From contig JABDHD010000027.1 in NCBI GenBank assembly GCA_013285685.1, forward strand, positions 1 to 41,331: a stretch of 41,331 nt of DNA, given 5' to 3'. The notes under the pieces were generated by a model that did no database searches, had not been told where the DNA came from, and worked only from the letters and a program-made list of their open reading frames with translations. Below, one piece after another: positions 1 to 8,390 of the stretch; within the stretch, counting starts at the first letter, position 1; every line of letters starts with the position of its first letter. The translations under genes were made by a program, and so were the position numbers. The stretch comes from Bacteroidota bacterium (GTDB taxonomy: Bacteria; Bacteroidota; Bacteroidia; Sphingobacteriales; Sphingobacteriaceae).

Positions 1-122
1 CCGCCAAAGGCGGAGAAAATGTTTGGTCAGCTTGCAACGGTCCGTTCATTTTCAGGGGTTGGCAGCGTAGCCCGCAGTGGCGTTTAAACTTTTCTACAAA
101 CGAAAAATCCGCTGCTTTATGA
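1..122. other. window edge: possible 3' end of an upstream gene, unresolved
   Basis: The first 122 bases sit before the GH97 gene and cannot be assigned with confidence. One plus-strand frame (from base 3) stays open to a TGA at 120-122 and gives a tryptophan-rich tail; another plus frame ends with TAA at 85-87. A minus-strand start within this stretch is also possible. Bases 1-13 form a small hairpin (CCGCC-AAA-GGCGG). I do not recognise any of the possible peptides. Confidence 0.25.
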
Positions 123-131
123 TAAGGTGAG

Positions 132-154
132 TGATAAATCGCATACATTTATCA
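132..154. promoter_or_regulatory. inverted repeat upstream of the GH97 gene
   Basis: TGATAAAT (132-139) and ATTTATCA (147-154) are perfect 8-bp inverted arms with a 7-base spacer, ending 25 bases before the GH97 start codon. TACATTTA at 144-151, one mismatch from the Bacteroidota -7 consensus TAnnTTTG, overlaps the right arm. An operator overlapping the promoter is plausible but is inferred from position only. Confidence 0.35.
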
Positions 155-179
155 TTCAAACCAAAATAAACCCATAAGT

Positions 180-2159
180 ATGCTATTTCTCCGCCGCTTG
201 GCCCTGCTGGTCTGTTTATTGTATTCGGCAAATGCTTTTGCAAAAAAGGCTATTACCATAAGCTCGCCCGATAATCAAATAAAGTTTTCGCTGAGTACCG
301 ACAATGGCGGCCTGTACTACCAGGTGTTTTACAAAGGCGTTTTAATGGTTGACCATTCCCGGCTAAATATTGTGTTTAAGGAAGGCGGAGCGTTTAACAA
401 GGATTTGATCATATCTTTTGCCGCGTCTGAAACAGTAACGGAGGATTATGACCTGCTGATCGGCAAAACCAGCAAAGTGCACAGCGAGAGTAACCGTGTA
501 TTGGTCCCTGTTGCGGAGTCGGGGGGCTTGAAAAGGCATTTGGATATTGAGGTGAGGGTATTTAACGATGGTGCGGCATTTCGATACGTGATTCCTGAGC
601 AGAAGGAATGGGCATCAATGGTAAATATCACGGATGAACTGGATTCATTCAACCTCACCCAAAACCCAAAAGCGACCGTAATGCTGCGGCAGAATTATAC
701 TACTTCTCACGAGGGACTTTACACAAAAACACCGCTCGATCAATTAAAATCCGATACCCTAATGGATCTGCCGGCCTTGTTTGAATATCCCAATAATACC
801 TTCCTGGCCATTACTGAAGCCAACCTCCATGACTACGCCGGCATGTACCTAATGAAGCATAACGGTGTATTGGAGAGCCGTCTGTCGCCCTTGCCTCATC
901 AAACCGTGGTAAAAGTAAAAGCCACACTACCCCATAACAGCCCCTGGCGGGTGATGATGATCAGCGACCGGGTGGGCGCGCTTATTGAATCGAATATTAT
1001 CACCAACCTGGCCGAGCCCTGCAAAATAAAAGACCTCTCGTGGATAAAACCCGGTAAATGTACTTTCCCCTGGTGGAACGGTGATGTTGTGCCTGATACG
1101 ATAAACGCGCCCGGCAACAACTATGTAACCAACATGTATTATGTAGATTTTTGCGCCAAATATGGGCTGGAATATCACTCGGTAGTAGAATATGGCCTGC
1201 ATGAGTGGTATGTAAACGATGGCGCTGGTTTTCAGCCTGGCCCGAATGCTGACCCGTCAAGGGCCGTTCCGGGCTTGGATATGCAGCAAATTTGCGATTC
1301 GGCTGCAAAAAAAGGTGTGGGTATACGTGTATGGGTGCATTTTTATGCGCTATACCCTAAACTGGATGAAACCTTCGCTCAATATGAAAAATGGGGCATA
1401 AAAGGCCTGATGTGTGATTTTATGGACCGCGACGACCAGGAGATGGTAAATATGCAGGAAGAAATACTGCAAAAGGCCGCGCAGCATCACCTGCACATCC
1501 AGTTTCACGGAGCTTATAAACCAACGGGCGAAAGCCGCACCTGGCCGAATGAGTTTACGCGGGAAGGCACCCTCAACTACGAGAATGATAAATGGAGCAA
1601 CTGGGTAACGCCTGATGCCGACGCCAATATTGCATTTACGCGCTTACTCGCCGGCTCAACTGATTATCATTTGGGTGGCTTCAGGAATGTATCGCCCGGG
1701 CAGTTTAAAATACATTATACCCGGCCATATGTGATGGGGTCGCGCTGCCACATGCTGGCCATGTACGTAGTGCTGGAGAATGCTTTAGGCATGGTTTGCG
1801 ATGATCCGGATGCCTACATTAACCAGCCGGGGTTTGACTTTATCCAGCAAGTACCAACCACCTGGGACGAAACGCACGTGATCGATGCCAAAGCCGACGA
1901 GTACCTGGCCATAGCCCGGCGAAAAGGGAAAGATTGGTATATCGGGGCGATAACCGACCACCAGTCGCGCACTATTTCCGGCTCGCTAAGCTTTTTGCCT
2001 GAAGGGAATTATACTGCGGAAATATGGGCAGACGCACCCACATCCGATCCTGATTTGAACCACCTGGTGAAACAGGTTAAGCATCTGAACAAACAGTCGG
2101 TCATCGATATGCTGCTGGTCGCCGGGGGTGGGCAGGTCATGCATCTGCGACCGGAATAG
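180..2159 (+). CDS. GH97 family glycoside hydrolase, probably retaining alpha-galactosidase type
   Basis: Secreted or periplasmic enzyme of 659 residues, a normal length for GH97. Residues 1-21 form a signal peptide ending near NAFA. An N-terminal beta-sandwich (about 30-280) precedes a TIM barrel (about 290-560) and a C-terminal beta domain. The barrel has the family segment GLMCDFMDRDDQ, with Asp413 where retaining GH97 enzymes (BtGH97b alpha-galactosidase type) carry the nucleophile; inverting SusB-type alpha-glucosidases have glycine there. Glu468, in the segment LNYE, lies at the spacing expected for the acid/base, though this assignment is tentative. The motif FHGAYKPTG also fits the family. 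The gene is the only plus-strand gene in the first 8 kb and converges on the HAD gene. The GH97 family call is firm; substrate is inferred. Confidence 0.93.
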   Translation: MLFLRRLALLVCLLYSANAFAKKAITISSPDNQIKFSLSTDNGGLYYQVFYKGVLMVDHSRLNIVFKEGGAFNKDLIISFAASETVTEDYDLLIGKTSKVHSESNRVLVPVAESGGLKRHLDIEVRVFNDGAAFRYVIPEQKEWASMVNITDELDSFNLTQNPKATVMLRQNYTTSHEGLYTKTPLDQLKSDTLMDLPALFEYPNNTFLAITEANLHDYAGMYLMKHNGVLESRLSPLPHQTVVKVKATLPHNSPWRVMMISDRVGALIESNIITNLAEPCKIKDLSWIKPGKCTFPWWNGDVVPDTINAPGNNYVTNMYYVDFCAKYGLEYHSVVEYGLHEWYVNDGAGFQPGPNADPSRAVPGLDMQQICDSAAKKGVGIRVWVHFYALYPKLDETFAQYEKWGIKGLMCDFMDRDDQEMVNMQEEILQKAAQHHLHIQFHGAYKPTGESRTWPNEFTREGTLNYENDKWSNWVTPDADANIAFTRLLAGSTDYHLGGFRNVSPGQFKIHYTRPYVMGSRCHMLAMYVVLENALGMVCDDPDAYINQPGFDFIQQVPTTWDETHVIDAKADEYLAIARRKGKDWYIGAITDHQSRTISGSLSFLPEGNYTAEIWADAPTSDPDLNHLVKQVKHLNKQSVIDMLLVAGGGQVMHLRPE

Positions 2160-2203
2160 GACGATTACGAGTAGATGTTAGAACGCTTACAGACGTTGCA
2201 GCT

Positions 2204-2376
2204 ACCCTCTTTCCGCGAAGCGAAGAGAGGGTGAACGCACGAAGTGCCGTTCGGGTGAGTCAGCCCGGCGGACATTGGCGCTAATGCATTGGCGGTAATG
2301 TCCGCCGGGCTGACTCACCTCCCGCACGTGCGGGACTTCGCTCGACCACCCTCTCTTCCGCAAGCGGGAAAGAGGG
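2204..2376. repeat. nested palindromic repeat between convergent genes
   Basis: The 173-base segment reads as one long imperfect inverted repeat centred near 2286. The inner arms 2254-2276 and 2297-2319 match perfectly over 23 bp (starting GGTGAGTCAGCCCGG) around the 8-bp palindrome AATGCATT. The outer arms carry further hairpins: 2204-2232 (ACCCTCT with AGAGGGT), the 14-bp palindrome CCCGCACGTGCGGG at 2321-2334, and 2348-2376. It lies between the convergent GH97 and HAD genes, so its RNA could end transcription from both sides. The size and nested form suggest a dispersed REP- or MITE-like element. Confidence 0.8.
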
Positions 2377-2388
2377 GAAAAGATAAGT

Positions 2389-3033
2389 CTACAAATTCAT
2401 AAAATAATCGGTGAATGATTTAAAATCATCAAATTTCAAATCATAATCATCCGTTTCGCCAAAGCCATAGCTCATAAAAACGAATGGAATACCCGCAAGG
2501 CGGCTTTGTTCGCTGTCGCCCGAAGTATCGCCGATGTAGACCGGGCTTTTTAATCCGTGTTTATCCGCAAGCAATTTTATATTGTGACTTTTGGGCATAA
2601 AGTTTACGCCGTAAGCCAGCTCGTCGGTGATGTGTTCGTCAATGCCGGCCCAGTCTATGAACAAACGTATGATGCCTTTTGCGCAATTGCTTAAAATAAA
2701 CAAAGGGTATTTTTGTGAGAGCCGGTGGAGGCCTTCTTTTACGCCGTCGTACAAAACACCGCCGCAAGCCGGCAACAGTTCATGCCGTTTGGCATTCACC
2801 AGCGCGTAGATTTCCAGCCGGCGTTCGTCGTCAAAATCAGGCATTATGGCGCCGATCACTTTTTTACCCTCCCAGCCCACCATTTTAGCCAGGTCGGCGC
2901 TGTGCACGGTAATATCGATCCCCAATTCGCCAAATACATCATTCCATGATCGCGCGTAGGTATCAACGGCATCCCAAAGGGTGCCATCCATATCGAATAT
3001 CAGGCTGTCAGGTTTTTGCATTTTTTGGGTCAT
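2389..3033 (-). CDS. HAD-superfamily phosphatase (phosphoglycolate phosphatase-like)
   Basis: Cytoplasmic HAD hydrolase of 214 residues. Motif I is DMDGT with nucleophile Asp14 and Asp16, in the context SLIFDMDGTLWDAV. A cap follows at about 25-90, motif II at FILSNCA and motif IV at YIGDTSGD. The layout resembles Gph/PGMB-type phosphatases that hydrolyse small phosphorylated metabolites, but the substrate cannot be read from sequence. The start overlaps the upstream GNAT stop by four bases (ATGA, 3030-3033), which supports this start and translational coupling. It is the last gene of a minus-strand run from the ROK regulator down. Confidence 0.88.
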   Translation of the reverse strand: MTQKMQKPDSLIFDMDGTLWDAVDTYARSWNDVFGELGIDITVHSADLAKMVGWEGKKVIGAIMPDFDDERRLEIYALVNAKRHELLPACGGVLYDGVKEGLHRLSQKYPLFILSNCAKGIIRLFIDWAGIDEHITDELAYGVNFMPKSHNIKLLADKHGLKSPVYIGDTSGDSEQSRLAGIPFVFMSYGFGETDDYDLKFDDFKSFTDYFMNL

Positions 3034-3485
3034 TTTAGCGGAAGCCGGTAAGTAAAAAATACGGGGTCGGGTTCCTGTTTTATAAAGCCTTCGTTTTCGT
3101 AAAGGCGCTGGGCATTATAATTATCAATGGCCGTCTCCAGCTGCAAAAACGCCGCGCCATCCGTCTTTGCAAATTCCGTGGCTGTTTTTATCAGCGCTTC
3201 GCCGATGCCTTGCTTACGAGATTCAGGCGATACATACAAATCGTTCAGCACCCAATTTTTTATCGCCCTGCCCGAGGAGATCAGCGGGTATAATTGTGTA
3301 AACCCGATGGGTGTTCCATCGTCGGTCAAGGCTACAAAAATCACTGATTCATTATTCTGCAGCCGCTCTTTTAAAAAAAATTCAGCGCGGGCCGGATCAG
3401 AAGGATATTTATAAAAAACACGGTACTCATCAAAAAGCTGCGTTACGATATGGCATTCCGAAGGTGTTATTCTTTTGATATTCAT
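3030..3485 (-). CDS. GNAT family N-acetyltransferase
   Basis: A 151-residue single-domain acetyl-CoA-dependent acyltransferase. Motif A, the acetyl-CoA pyrophosphate loop, is visible as RKQGIGEALI at about residues 92-101. The following helix and the segment NYNAQRLYENEGF form motif B. The substrate is unknown; the sequence looks like a general small-molecule or amine acetyltransferase. It is the third gene in a tight minus-strand series (ROK, DUF1801, GNAT, HAD): three bases separate it from the DUF1801 gene and its stop overlaps the HAD start. Confidence 0.88.
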   Translation of the reverse strand: MNIKRITPSECHIVTQLFDEYRVFYKYPSDPARAEFFLKERLQNNESVIFVALTDDGTPIGFTQLYPLISSGRAIKNWVLNDLYVSPESRKQGIGEALIKTATEFAKTDGAAFLQLETAIDNYNAQRLYENEGFIKQEPDPVFFTYRLPLK

Positions 3486-3488
3486 ACG

Positions 3489-3836
3489 TCACTCATACAG
3501 CGCCAGCGCCATCTTTAAAATTGAGTCAATCGTCTGCAACGGCAAATCTGCGTCCGCATCCAGCTGCATCGTTTTCATCCGCGACCGTTTTTCCATTACC
3601 AGTAACGGGTGCTCCAGCCTGCGTCCTTCAACAATGCCAATATAGGGTTGTTTTGTCTTTTTATTTATCCACAAGTAGCAAAACATTTTGCCTTTGCAGC
3701 AATAAAAAGGCATCCGATATTTCCAGGCTTCGGTAATGTTGCCGTTGAAGCTAAGAATGTGTTCCCTTAAATAAAACAGGCAGCTTTTGGCTGGCTCCTG
3801 CTGGTTTAAAAAAAATTGGTCAATGTCGCGAAGCAT
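3489..3836 (-). CDS. DUF1801 family protein
   Basis: A 115-residue cytoplasmic protein with the DUF1801 (YdhG-like) pattern: an N-terminal helix with the LREHIL segment, then TEAWKYRMPFYCCKGKMFCYLWI, split here as TEAWKYRMPFY and KMFCYLWI, and a C-terminal region on a conserved EGRRLEHP. Members have a fold related to iron chaperone frataxin-like proteins, but function is generally unknown. It starts three bases after the ROK gene ends and is followed three bases later by the GNAT gene, so the four genes are probably one transcript. Confidence 0.82.
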   Translation of the reverse strand: MLRDIDQFFLNQQEPAKSCLFYLREHILSFNGNITEAWKYRMPFYCCKGKMFCYLWINKKTKQPYIGIVEGRRLEHPLLVMEKRSRMKTMQLDADADLPLQTIDSILKMALALYE

Positions 3837-3839
3837 TTT

Positions 3840-5054
3840 TTACCCTGCTATCAACTGACTCTTTACCTCCTGATCAAAATTCTCCATGACCAGCACGGCC
3901 GCGCCAATCAACTCAGCATCAAAACCCAACTCGGATATCAGCAGTTCAGTACCCCTTGACAGCCGCGGAATACAATATTTATGCAGCGCCTGCTGTATAG
4001 GCGCCAGTAAAATTTTTCCAACTTTTGCCCCGCGCCCGCTTAACACAATGGTCTGGGGGTTCATGATGTGGATCAGGATAGCCAGTGCCTTACCTATTTT
4101 GTAACCAGCGTCGGCAAAAAGCTCGATGGCAAACTGGTCGCCGTTAATGGCAGCCTGCATAATGGCATCGGCCATTAGTTTGGAGTGCGCCTCGTCAAGC
4201 TGCTTCAAACTCGTCACGCGGCCCTGTTTTATGCCTTCAATTGCTTTTTGCGAAACCACCAGCATCGATGCCTCCGCCTCCAGGCAACCGCGTTTGCCGC
4301 AGGTACACAATGCGCCATCCTCGGATAATGGTATATGGCTGAATTCCCCCGCAAAACCATTCCTTCCCCTGAATATCTCGCCGTTTACGATCATCCCTAA
4401 ACCGATTCCCCAGCCCAGGTTGATCACCATCACCTCTTTTTGCGATTTGGCGATGCCGAACTTTTGTTCAGCCAGGGCGATGAGGCTGGAGTCGTTGTCA
4501 ATATAAGCCGGCAGGCCGGTTTCATCGCTGATGTATTGGTTAAGCGTTCTGTCGCCCGAATCGAGGTAGGTGTAATTGATCCCTTTCAGCGGGTTCACAA
4601 AGCCGGGCATACCAATACCAATCCCCGCGATTTTCTCCTTTGCAATTTTCGACGCCGCAATATATTCGTTGATCTTGTCAACCAGCTGATCCAGCGCCTG
4701 TTCGTTATGAAGCAGCTTCAATTCAAACATCTCCATATCGGCAACCGGGTGGTTCTGCAGGTCGACCAATTGAATGCGGGTTGCCAGCTGGTCCATCGCA
4801 ATGGCCAATACGTACATGGCGCTGGCGTTGATGGCATACATCAAAGGCCTGCGGCCGCCGCTCGAAGGGGCATAACCCTGCTCGATCACAAAGCCCTCCT
4901 CAATCAGCTCATTAACCGCTTTGGCAATGGATGGAATGCTTTTGTCAAACAACTCACTCAGTTCCGCACATGACATTGCCTTATCAAAATAAAGGCATTT
5001 GATGATCATGTTCTTCAAATGGCTGCTTTTTACACTTTTGTTTTTTATTTCCAT
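3840..5054 (-). CDS. ROK family transcriptional regulator (NagC/XylR-type)
   Basis: A 404-residue sugar-responsive repressor or kinase-like regulator. The N-terminus is a winged helix-turn-helix (about 15-70, with SCAELSELFDKSIPSIAKAV). The ROK domain follows, with an actin-like ATP-fold segment (VINLGWGIGLGMIV) and the ROK zinc signature CTCGKRGCLE, giving the CxCGxxGCxE pattern. The DNA-binding arm argues for a regulator rather than a sugar kinase. The frame is open 14 codons further up (ATG at 5096), but the ATG at 5052-5054 gives MEIKNKSVK, which fits the usual start of Bacteroidota ROK repressors, so I chose it. Nearby GH97 and GH3 genes are candidate targets by proximity only. It heads the minus-strand group with DUF1801, GNAT and HAD. 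Confidence 0.88.
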   Translation of the reverse strand: MEIKNKSVKSSHLKNMIIKCLYFDKAMSCAELSELFDKSIPSIAKAVNELIEEGFVIEQGYAPSSGGRRPLMYAINASAMYVLAIAMDQLATRIQLVDLQNHPVADMEMFELKLLHNEQALDQLVDKINEYIAASKIAKEKIAGIGIGMPGFVNPLKGINYTYLDSGDRTLNQYISDETGLPAYIDNDSSLIALAEQKFGIAKSQKEVMVINLGWGIGLGMIVNGEIFRGRNGFAGEFSHIPLSEDGALCTCGKRGCLEAEASMLVVSQKAIEGIKQGRVTSLKQLDEAHSKLMADAIMQAAINGDQFAIELFADAGYKIGKALAILIHIMNPQTIVLSGRGAKVGKILLAPIQQALHKYCIPRLSRGTELLISELGFDAELIGAAVLVMENFDQEVKSQLIAG

Positions 5055-5140
5055 GGACGAATTAACTTTTTTACCTATGTCCCGCCTTGTGGCCATCGAT
5101 ATTTTTATGACGATGAAAACTATCTTTCGAAGCGACGGGC

Positions 5141-5204
5141 CTTTGTGTCGCTTTGTGTACTTTGTGGTAAAAAATTAACCACAAGGTTCACCAAGATCAC
5201 TAAG
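5141..5204. repeat. imperfect inverted repeat upstream of the ROK gene
   Basis: The left arm 5141-5168 (CTTTGTGTCG...TTTGTGGT) is imperfectly complementary to the right arm 5178-5204 (ACCACAAGGTTCACC...), with a short A-rich loop. The wording (TTTGTGGT / ACCACAA) resembles short palindromes scattered through many Bacteroidota genomes. It lies in the 230-base gap between the small secreted protein gene and the ROK gene. No clear promoter was seen in the gap. Confidence 0.6.
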
Positions 5205-5287
5205 TCAGCAATTGTTTTAATTTCGGTTTTATACTATCGCTATTGATATAGCTTCACTAATTCATTAATTGATTACTCAAAACTACT

Positions 5288-5794
5288 TCAATAATTCCAT
5301 TTTCCTTCCAGTTTCGCGTCTTTATCCAATATCTTATATAGCTCATCGTCTTCCTTTTTCGCCTTTTCGTAGTCCGATGCCGAATGGTCTGACGGCAAAG
5401 CATCAACTTTTCTTTTCATCAGTACAACATTAAATTTATCCTTTGGTGATTTGATGCCCAAAAGCGTTGCCGAATACCGGCCATAGCCGAATGCCAGCGT
5501 GTCGCCTTTACCCGCGCTGATGTGGTATATGCCATTATCATCGGCTTTTGCGATTTCGGCTGTACAAAGGTTTACCACCACTGCTGCTTTCAATGTTTCA
5601 AGGTTCATGCCAATTATTCTGCCGGTAATGGGAAAAGGTTTGTATTCGACAGGCTTGTTGTATTTAATAAAATTTGTGATAGGCGTGTCAATAACCTCCT
5701 GTGCGAGAACTGCTTTGGATAGAAAGCAAAATGGGATAGCAAGAAAGAAAACTGATGCTTTCTTTAAAGAAAAAATAGTATTTCGGGGCAGCAT
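5288..5794 (-). CDS. secreted protein with CarboxypepD_reg-like domain
   Basis: A 168-residue exported protein. Residues 1-31 form a signal peptide (hydrophobic FFLAIPFCFL, cut after AVLA). Residues about 55-130 look like a CarboxypepD_reg-like beta-sandwich: ITGRIIGMNLETLKAAVVVN, then a turn DDNGIYHISAGKGDTLAFGYGRY, split here at the strand boundary, and a closing KFNVVLMKRK. In Bacteroidota such small domain proteins occur near surface nutrient systems, but no function is known. The C-terminus is charged. It is isolated, 82 bases downstream of the GH3 gene's end in minus-strand order reversed. Confidence 0.72.
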   Translation of the reverse strand: MLPRNTIFSLKKASVFFLAIPFCFLSKAVLAQEVIDTPITNFIKYNKPVEYKPFPITGRIIGMNLETLKAAVVVNLCTAEIAKADDNGIYHISAGKGDTLAFGYGRYSATLLGIKSPKDKFNVVLMKRKVDALPSDHSASDYEKAKKEDDELYKILDKDAKLEGKWNY

Positions 5795-5876
5795 TTGTTC
5801 TAAGTCAATATAATGGGCGAAGTAAATCTAATCATTTTACCGCCATTTTCTAAACCTTTTACTTTTCACTTTTACC

Positions 5877-8273
5877 TCACTTCACCACCTCAAACTCCTT
5901 CTTCAACTTAATATCCTCCGACGAATTCCCTATCATCACTTCAAACTTGCCCGGCTCAACGGTCCAGTTCATATTTTTGTCCAGGATGGCCAGGTCATCC
6001 GGGTGCAAAGTGAAATGAACCGTTTTCTTTTCGCCGGGAGCAAGGGGTACGCGCTCAAACCCGCGCAAATCGTATTCATAGGTGGTAACATCGCTATATT
6101 CCTGCCTGAGGTATAACTCGGCAACATTATCACCAGCACGCTGCCCCGTGTTGGTCACATCTACAGAAACTTCAACATCGCCCTGCTGGTGTTCTGTTTC
6201 CGGCGATACCTGCAGGTTGCTATATTCAAAAGTGGTATAGCTAAGCCCATAGCCGAAAGGATAAAGCGCCCCATTCACGCTGGTTTTGCCCCAGCCGTTT
6301 TTGCCCCCCTGGGGCGCTTGCGACCCTGGCTTAAAAGGGAAATTAAACTCGATCTGCCCGACCGTTTTCGGGAAGGTAATCGACAGCTTTCCACCGGGAT
6401 TATTATCGCCAAACAAGGTTTCGGCAATAACCTGCCCGCTTTCGGGGCCGGGGAACCAGGCTTCCAATATAGCCGGCACGTATTTGTTTTCCCAATTTAC
6501 AGTGAGCGGCTGCCCGTTGATCATTACCATCACCACCGGTTTGCCGGTAGCTTGCAGTGCCTGTATCAGCTTTAATTGACGACCCGGTAAGTTAAGCCCG
6601 GTGCGCGATAAACTTTCGCCCACCTGGTCGATACTTTCACCAACCGCAGCGATGATCACATCCGCGTTTTTGGCCAGTGCTACAGCGGAATCGATCGATG
6701 CCTGCTCCTGCGCCGTCAATGGTGTTTCGATGATCTCGCTTTCGGGCCAGGTGGCATCGATAATATCACAGCCTTTGGTATAATTCACCGTGGCGCTGCT
6801 CCCAACATAGTTTTTAATACCTTCAAGCACACTGGTCACCGGGTTATGCGATGGGCCGTACCTGCTGATGGCATAGGCTTTTTCGGCAGCCAATGGGCCG
6901 GTCACCAGGATATTTTTTATTGCGGATTTATTTAGGGGCAGCAGGTTGTTCTCGTTCTTCAGCAACACCATCGACTCGCGGTTCATCTTCAAACCCATAG
7001 CAGTTGCTTCTGCGTTATGCACAATTTTATCGGCTGCCGCCGGATCTTTTACATAAGGGTTATCAAACAAACCCAGCTTAAATTTTACTCTTAGTACATC
7101 TCCCACGCGGGAGTCGAGCGTTTTCATGGATATTTTGCCTTCGCTCAGCAAATGCCGCAAGGGCATAATATAGGTTTGGGGCATCGTAAAATTGGTGCGC
7201 ACATTCAGCCCGGCTTCAAATGCCTGACGCACGGCTTCTTCGGGACTATCCGCCACATGATGTTTGCTGTATAAATATTCAACTGCCTCACTGTCCGACA
7301 CTACATAACCGTTAAAGCCAAATTTTTGCCTGAGCAGCTCGGTTAAAAAATAATAGCTGCCGGTAACGGGCTCACCGTTCCAGTCGTTGTAGCTGCTCAT
7401 CACCCCAAGCGCATGGCCCTCCTGTATCACCCGGCGAAATGGATAAAGGTAAACCTGGTACAATTCACGCGGTGCGACATGGGGGTCGGTACGGTCGGAG
7501 CCATCGCGGCCGCCTTTGGGCACGCTATACACCGCGAAGTGTTTAAGGGTAGATGCCACGCCTTCTTCCTGTACGCCGATGCACATTTGTTTGCCCAGTT
7601 CGGCAATTAAAAATGGGTCCTCGCCATAGGTTTCCACCACGCGGCCCCAGCGCTGGTCGCGGGCTACATCCAATATCGGTGTATAAACGTTGGTATAACC
7701 CAGCGCCTTTCCTTCCCGGCCAACCACATTGCCGGCCAAATGCACCAAGCCCCTGTCCCAGGTGCTGCCTATGCCGATTGGTGCGGGCAGCGATGTCGCG
7801 CGGTCATGGTTCAACCCATGTATGCCTTCGTTTGTAAAGTCAACCGGTATGCCAATGCGGGTTTCTTCCACAAACCATTTTTGTATGGTATTAATTGCAG
7901 CGGCGTGCTTGCTGTAAGGGTAAGAGTATTGCGTCGGCGCCGCGTCAGTGCGCGAGGTTAAGTTGTTCAGTTCCTCATCAATATTGGCGATGCCGTCTTT
8001 CCAAACCTCATTTTTCCAGCTGGCCGCAGGCATTTCCTCTTTCAAAACACGTTTATACCCATATAAAGTAGCCAGCTGGCAGGTTTTTTCCTCAACGGTC
8101 ATTTGGCTCAGCAGGTCGGCAATACGTTTTTCAATAGGCTGGCTTGGGTCCTCAAACACATCCATTTTGCCGTTCTTGTTAAAATCGATCCAGCCCTGGT
8201 GGTAGATACTTTTTTGCTGGGCGTATGCTTTGGAAAAAAGTAGTAGTGGCAGTAGCAGTAGCAGTTTTTTCAT
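5877..8273 (-). CDS. GH3 family beta-glucosidase/beta-xylosidase
   Basis: Exported glycoside hydrolase of 798 residues that removes sugars from the non-reducing ends of beta-linked oligosaccharides. Order: signal peptide (1-20, ending KAYA), a short acidic DFNKNGKMDVFED loop, GH3 N-terminal TIM barrel, GH3 C-terminal alpha/beta domain and a C-terminal Fn3-like domain. The nucleophile is Asp327 in VVSDSEAVEYL. KHFAVYSVPKGGRDGSDR and ELYQVYLYPF are typical family segments. An in-frame ATG exists at 8297, but MKK at 8273 starts a proper signal peptide, and a TAnnTTTG box at 8295-8302 covers the longer start. Exact substrate unknown. Confidence 0.93.
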   Translation of the reverse strand: MKKLLLLLPLLLFSKAYAQQKSIYHQGWIDFNKNGKMDVFEDPSQPIEKRIADLLSQMTVEEKTCQLATLYGYKRVLKEEMPAASWKNEVWKDGIANIDEELNNLTSRTDAAPTQYSYPYSKHAAAINTIQKWFVEETRIGIPVDFTNEGIHGLNHDRATSLPAPIGIGSTWDRGLVHLAGNVVGREGKALGYTNVYTPILDVARDQRWGRVVETYGEDPFLIAELGKQMCIGVQEEGVASTLKHFAVYSVPKGGRDGSDRTDPHVAPRELYQVYLYPFRRVIQEGHALGVMSSYNDWNGEPVTGSYYFLTELLRQKFGFNGYVVSDSEAVEYLYSKHHVADSPEEAVRQAFEAGLNVRTNFTMPQTYIMPLRHLLSEGKISMKTLDSRVGDVLRVKFKLGLFDNPYVKDPAAADKIVHNAEATAMGLKMNRESMVLLKNENNLLPLNKSAIKNILVTGPLAAEKAYAISRYGPSHNPVTSVLEGIKNYVGSSATVNYTKGCDIIDATWPESEIIETPLTAQEQASIDSAVALAKNADVIIAAVGESIDQVGESLSRTGLNLPGRQLKLIQALQATGKPVVMVMINGQPLTVNWENKYVPAILEAWFPGPESGQVIAETLFGDNNPGGKLSITFPKTVGQIEFNFPFKPGSQAPQGGKNGWGKTSVNGALYPFGYGLSYTTFEYSNLQVSPETEHQQGDVEVSVDVTNTGQRAGDNVAELYLRQEYSDVTTYEYDLRGFERVPLAPGEKKTVHFTLHPDDLAILDKNMNWTVEPGKFEVMIGNSSEDIKLKKEFEVVK

Positions 8274-8294
8274 GGGGGTTATAATGTGGTTTAT

Positions 8295-8302
8295 CAAATA
8301 TA
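8295..8302 (-). promoter_or_regulatory. -7 promoter box of the GH3 gene
   Basis: On the minus strand TATATTTG matches the Bacteroidota -7 consensus TAnnTTTG exactly, 21 bases before the ATG at 8273. I found no clear TTTG at the -33 position. The box supports the MKK start over the upstream ATG, because transcription would begin inside the proposed extension. Confidence 0.5.
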
Positions 8303-8390
8303 GAAAAGTGCGGCTTTACACTGCCAGGCATTCTGTAAAATATTGGATGGGATGGTTAACCGCGAGCAATTTGCTTCCGGATTGTTCGTT

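Noticed and set aside
4440..4973. 177-codon plus-strand open frame
   Set aside because: It lies fully antisense to the ROK gene, whose protein has clear family motifs; the plus-frame protein has no recognisable features.
8274..8297. longer GH3 start at 8297
   Set aside because: The exact TAnnTTTG box at 8295-8302 lies over it and the ATG at 8273 begins a clean signal peptide.
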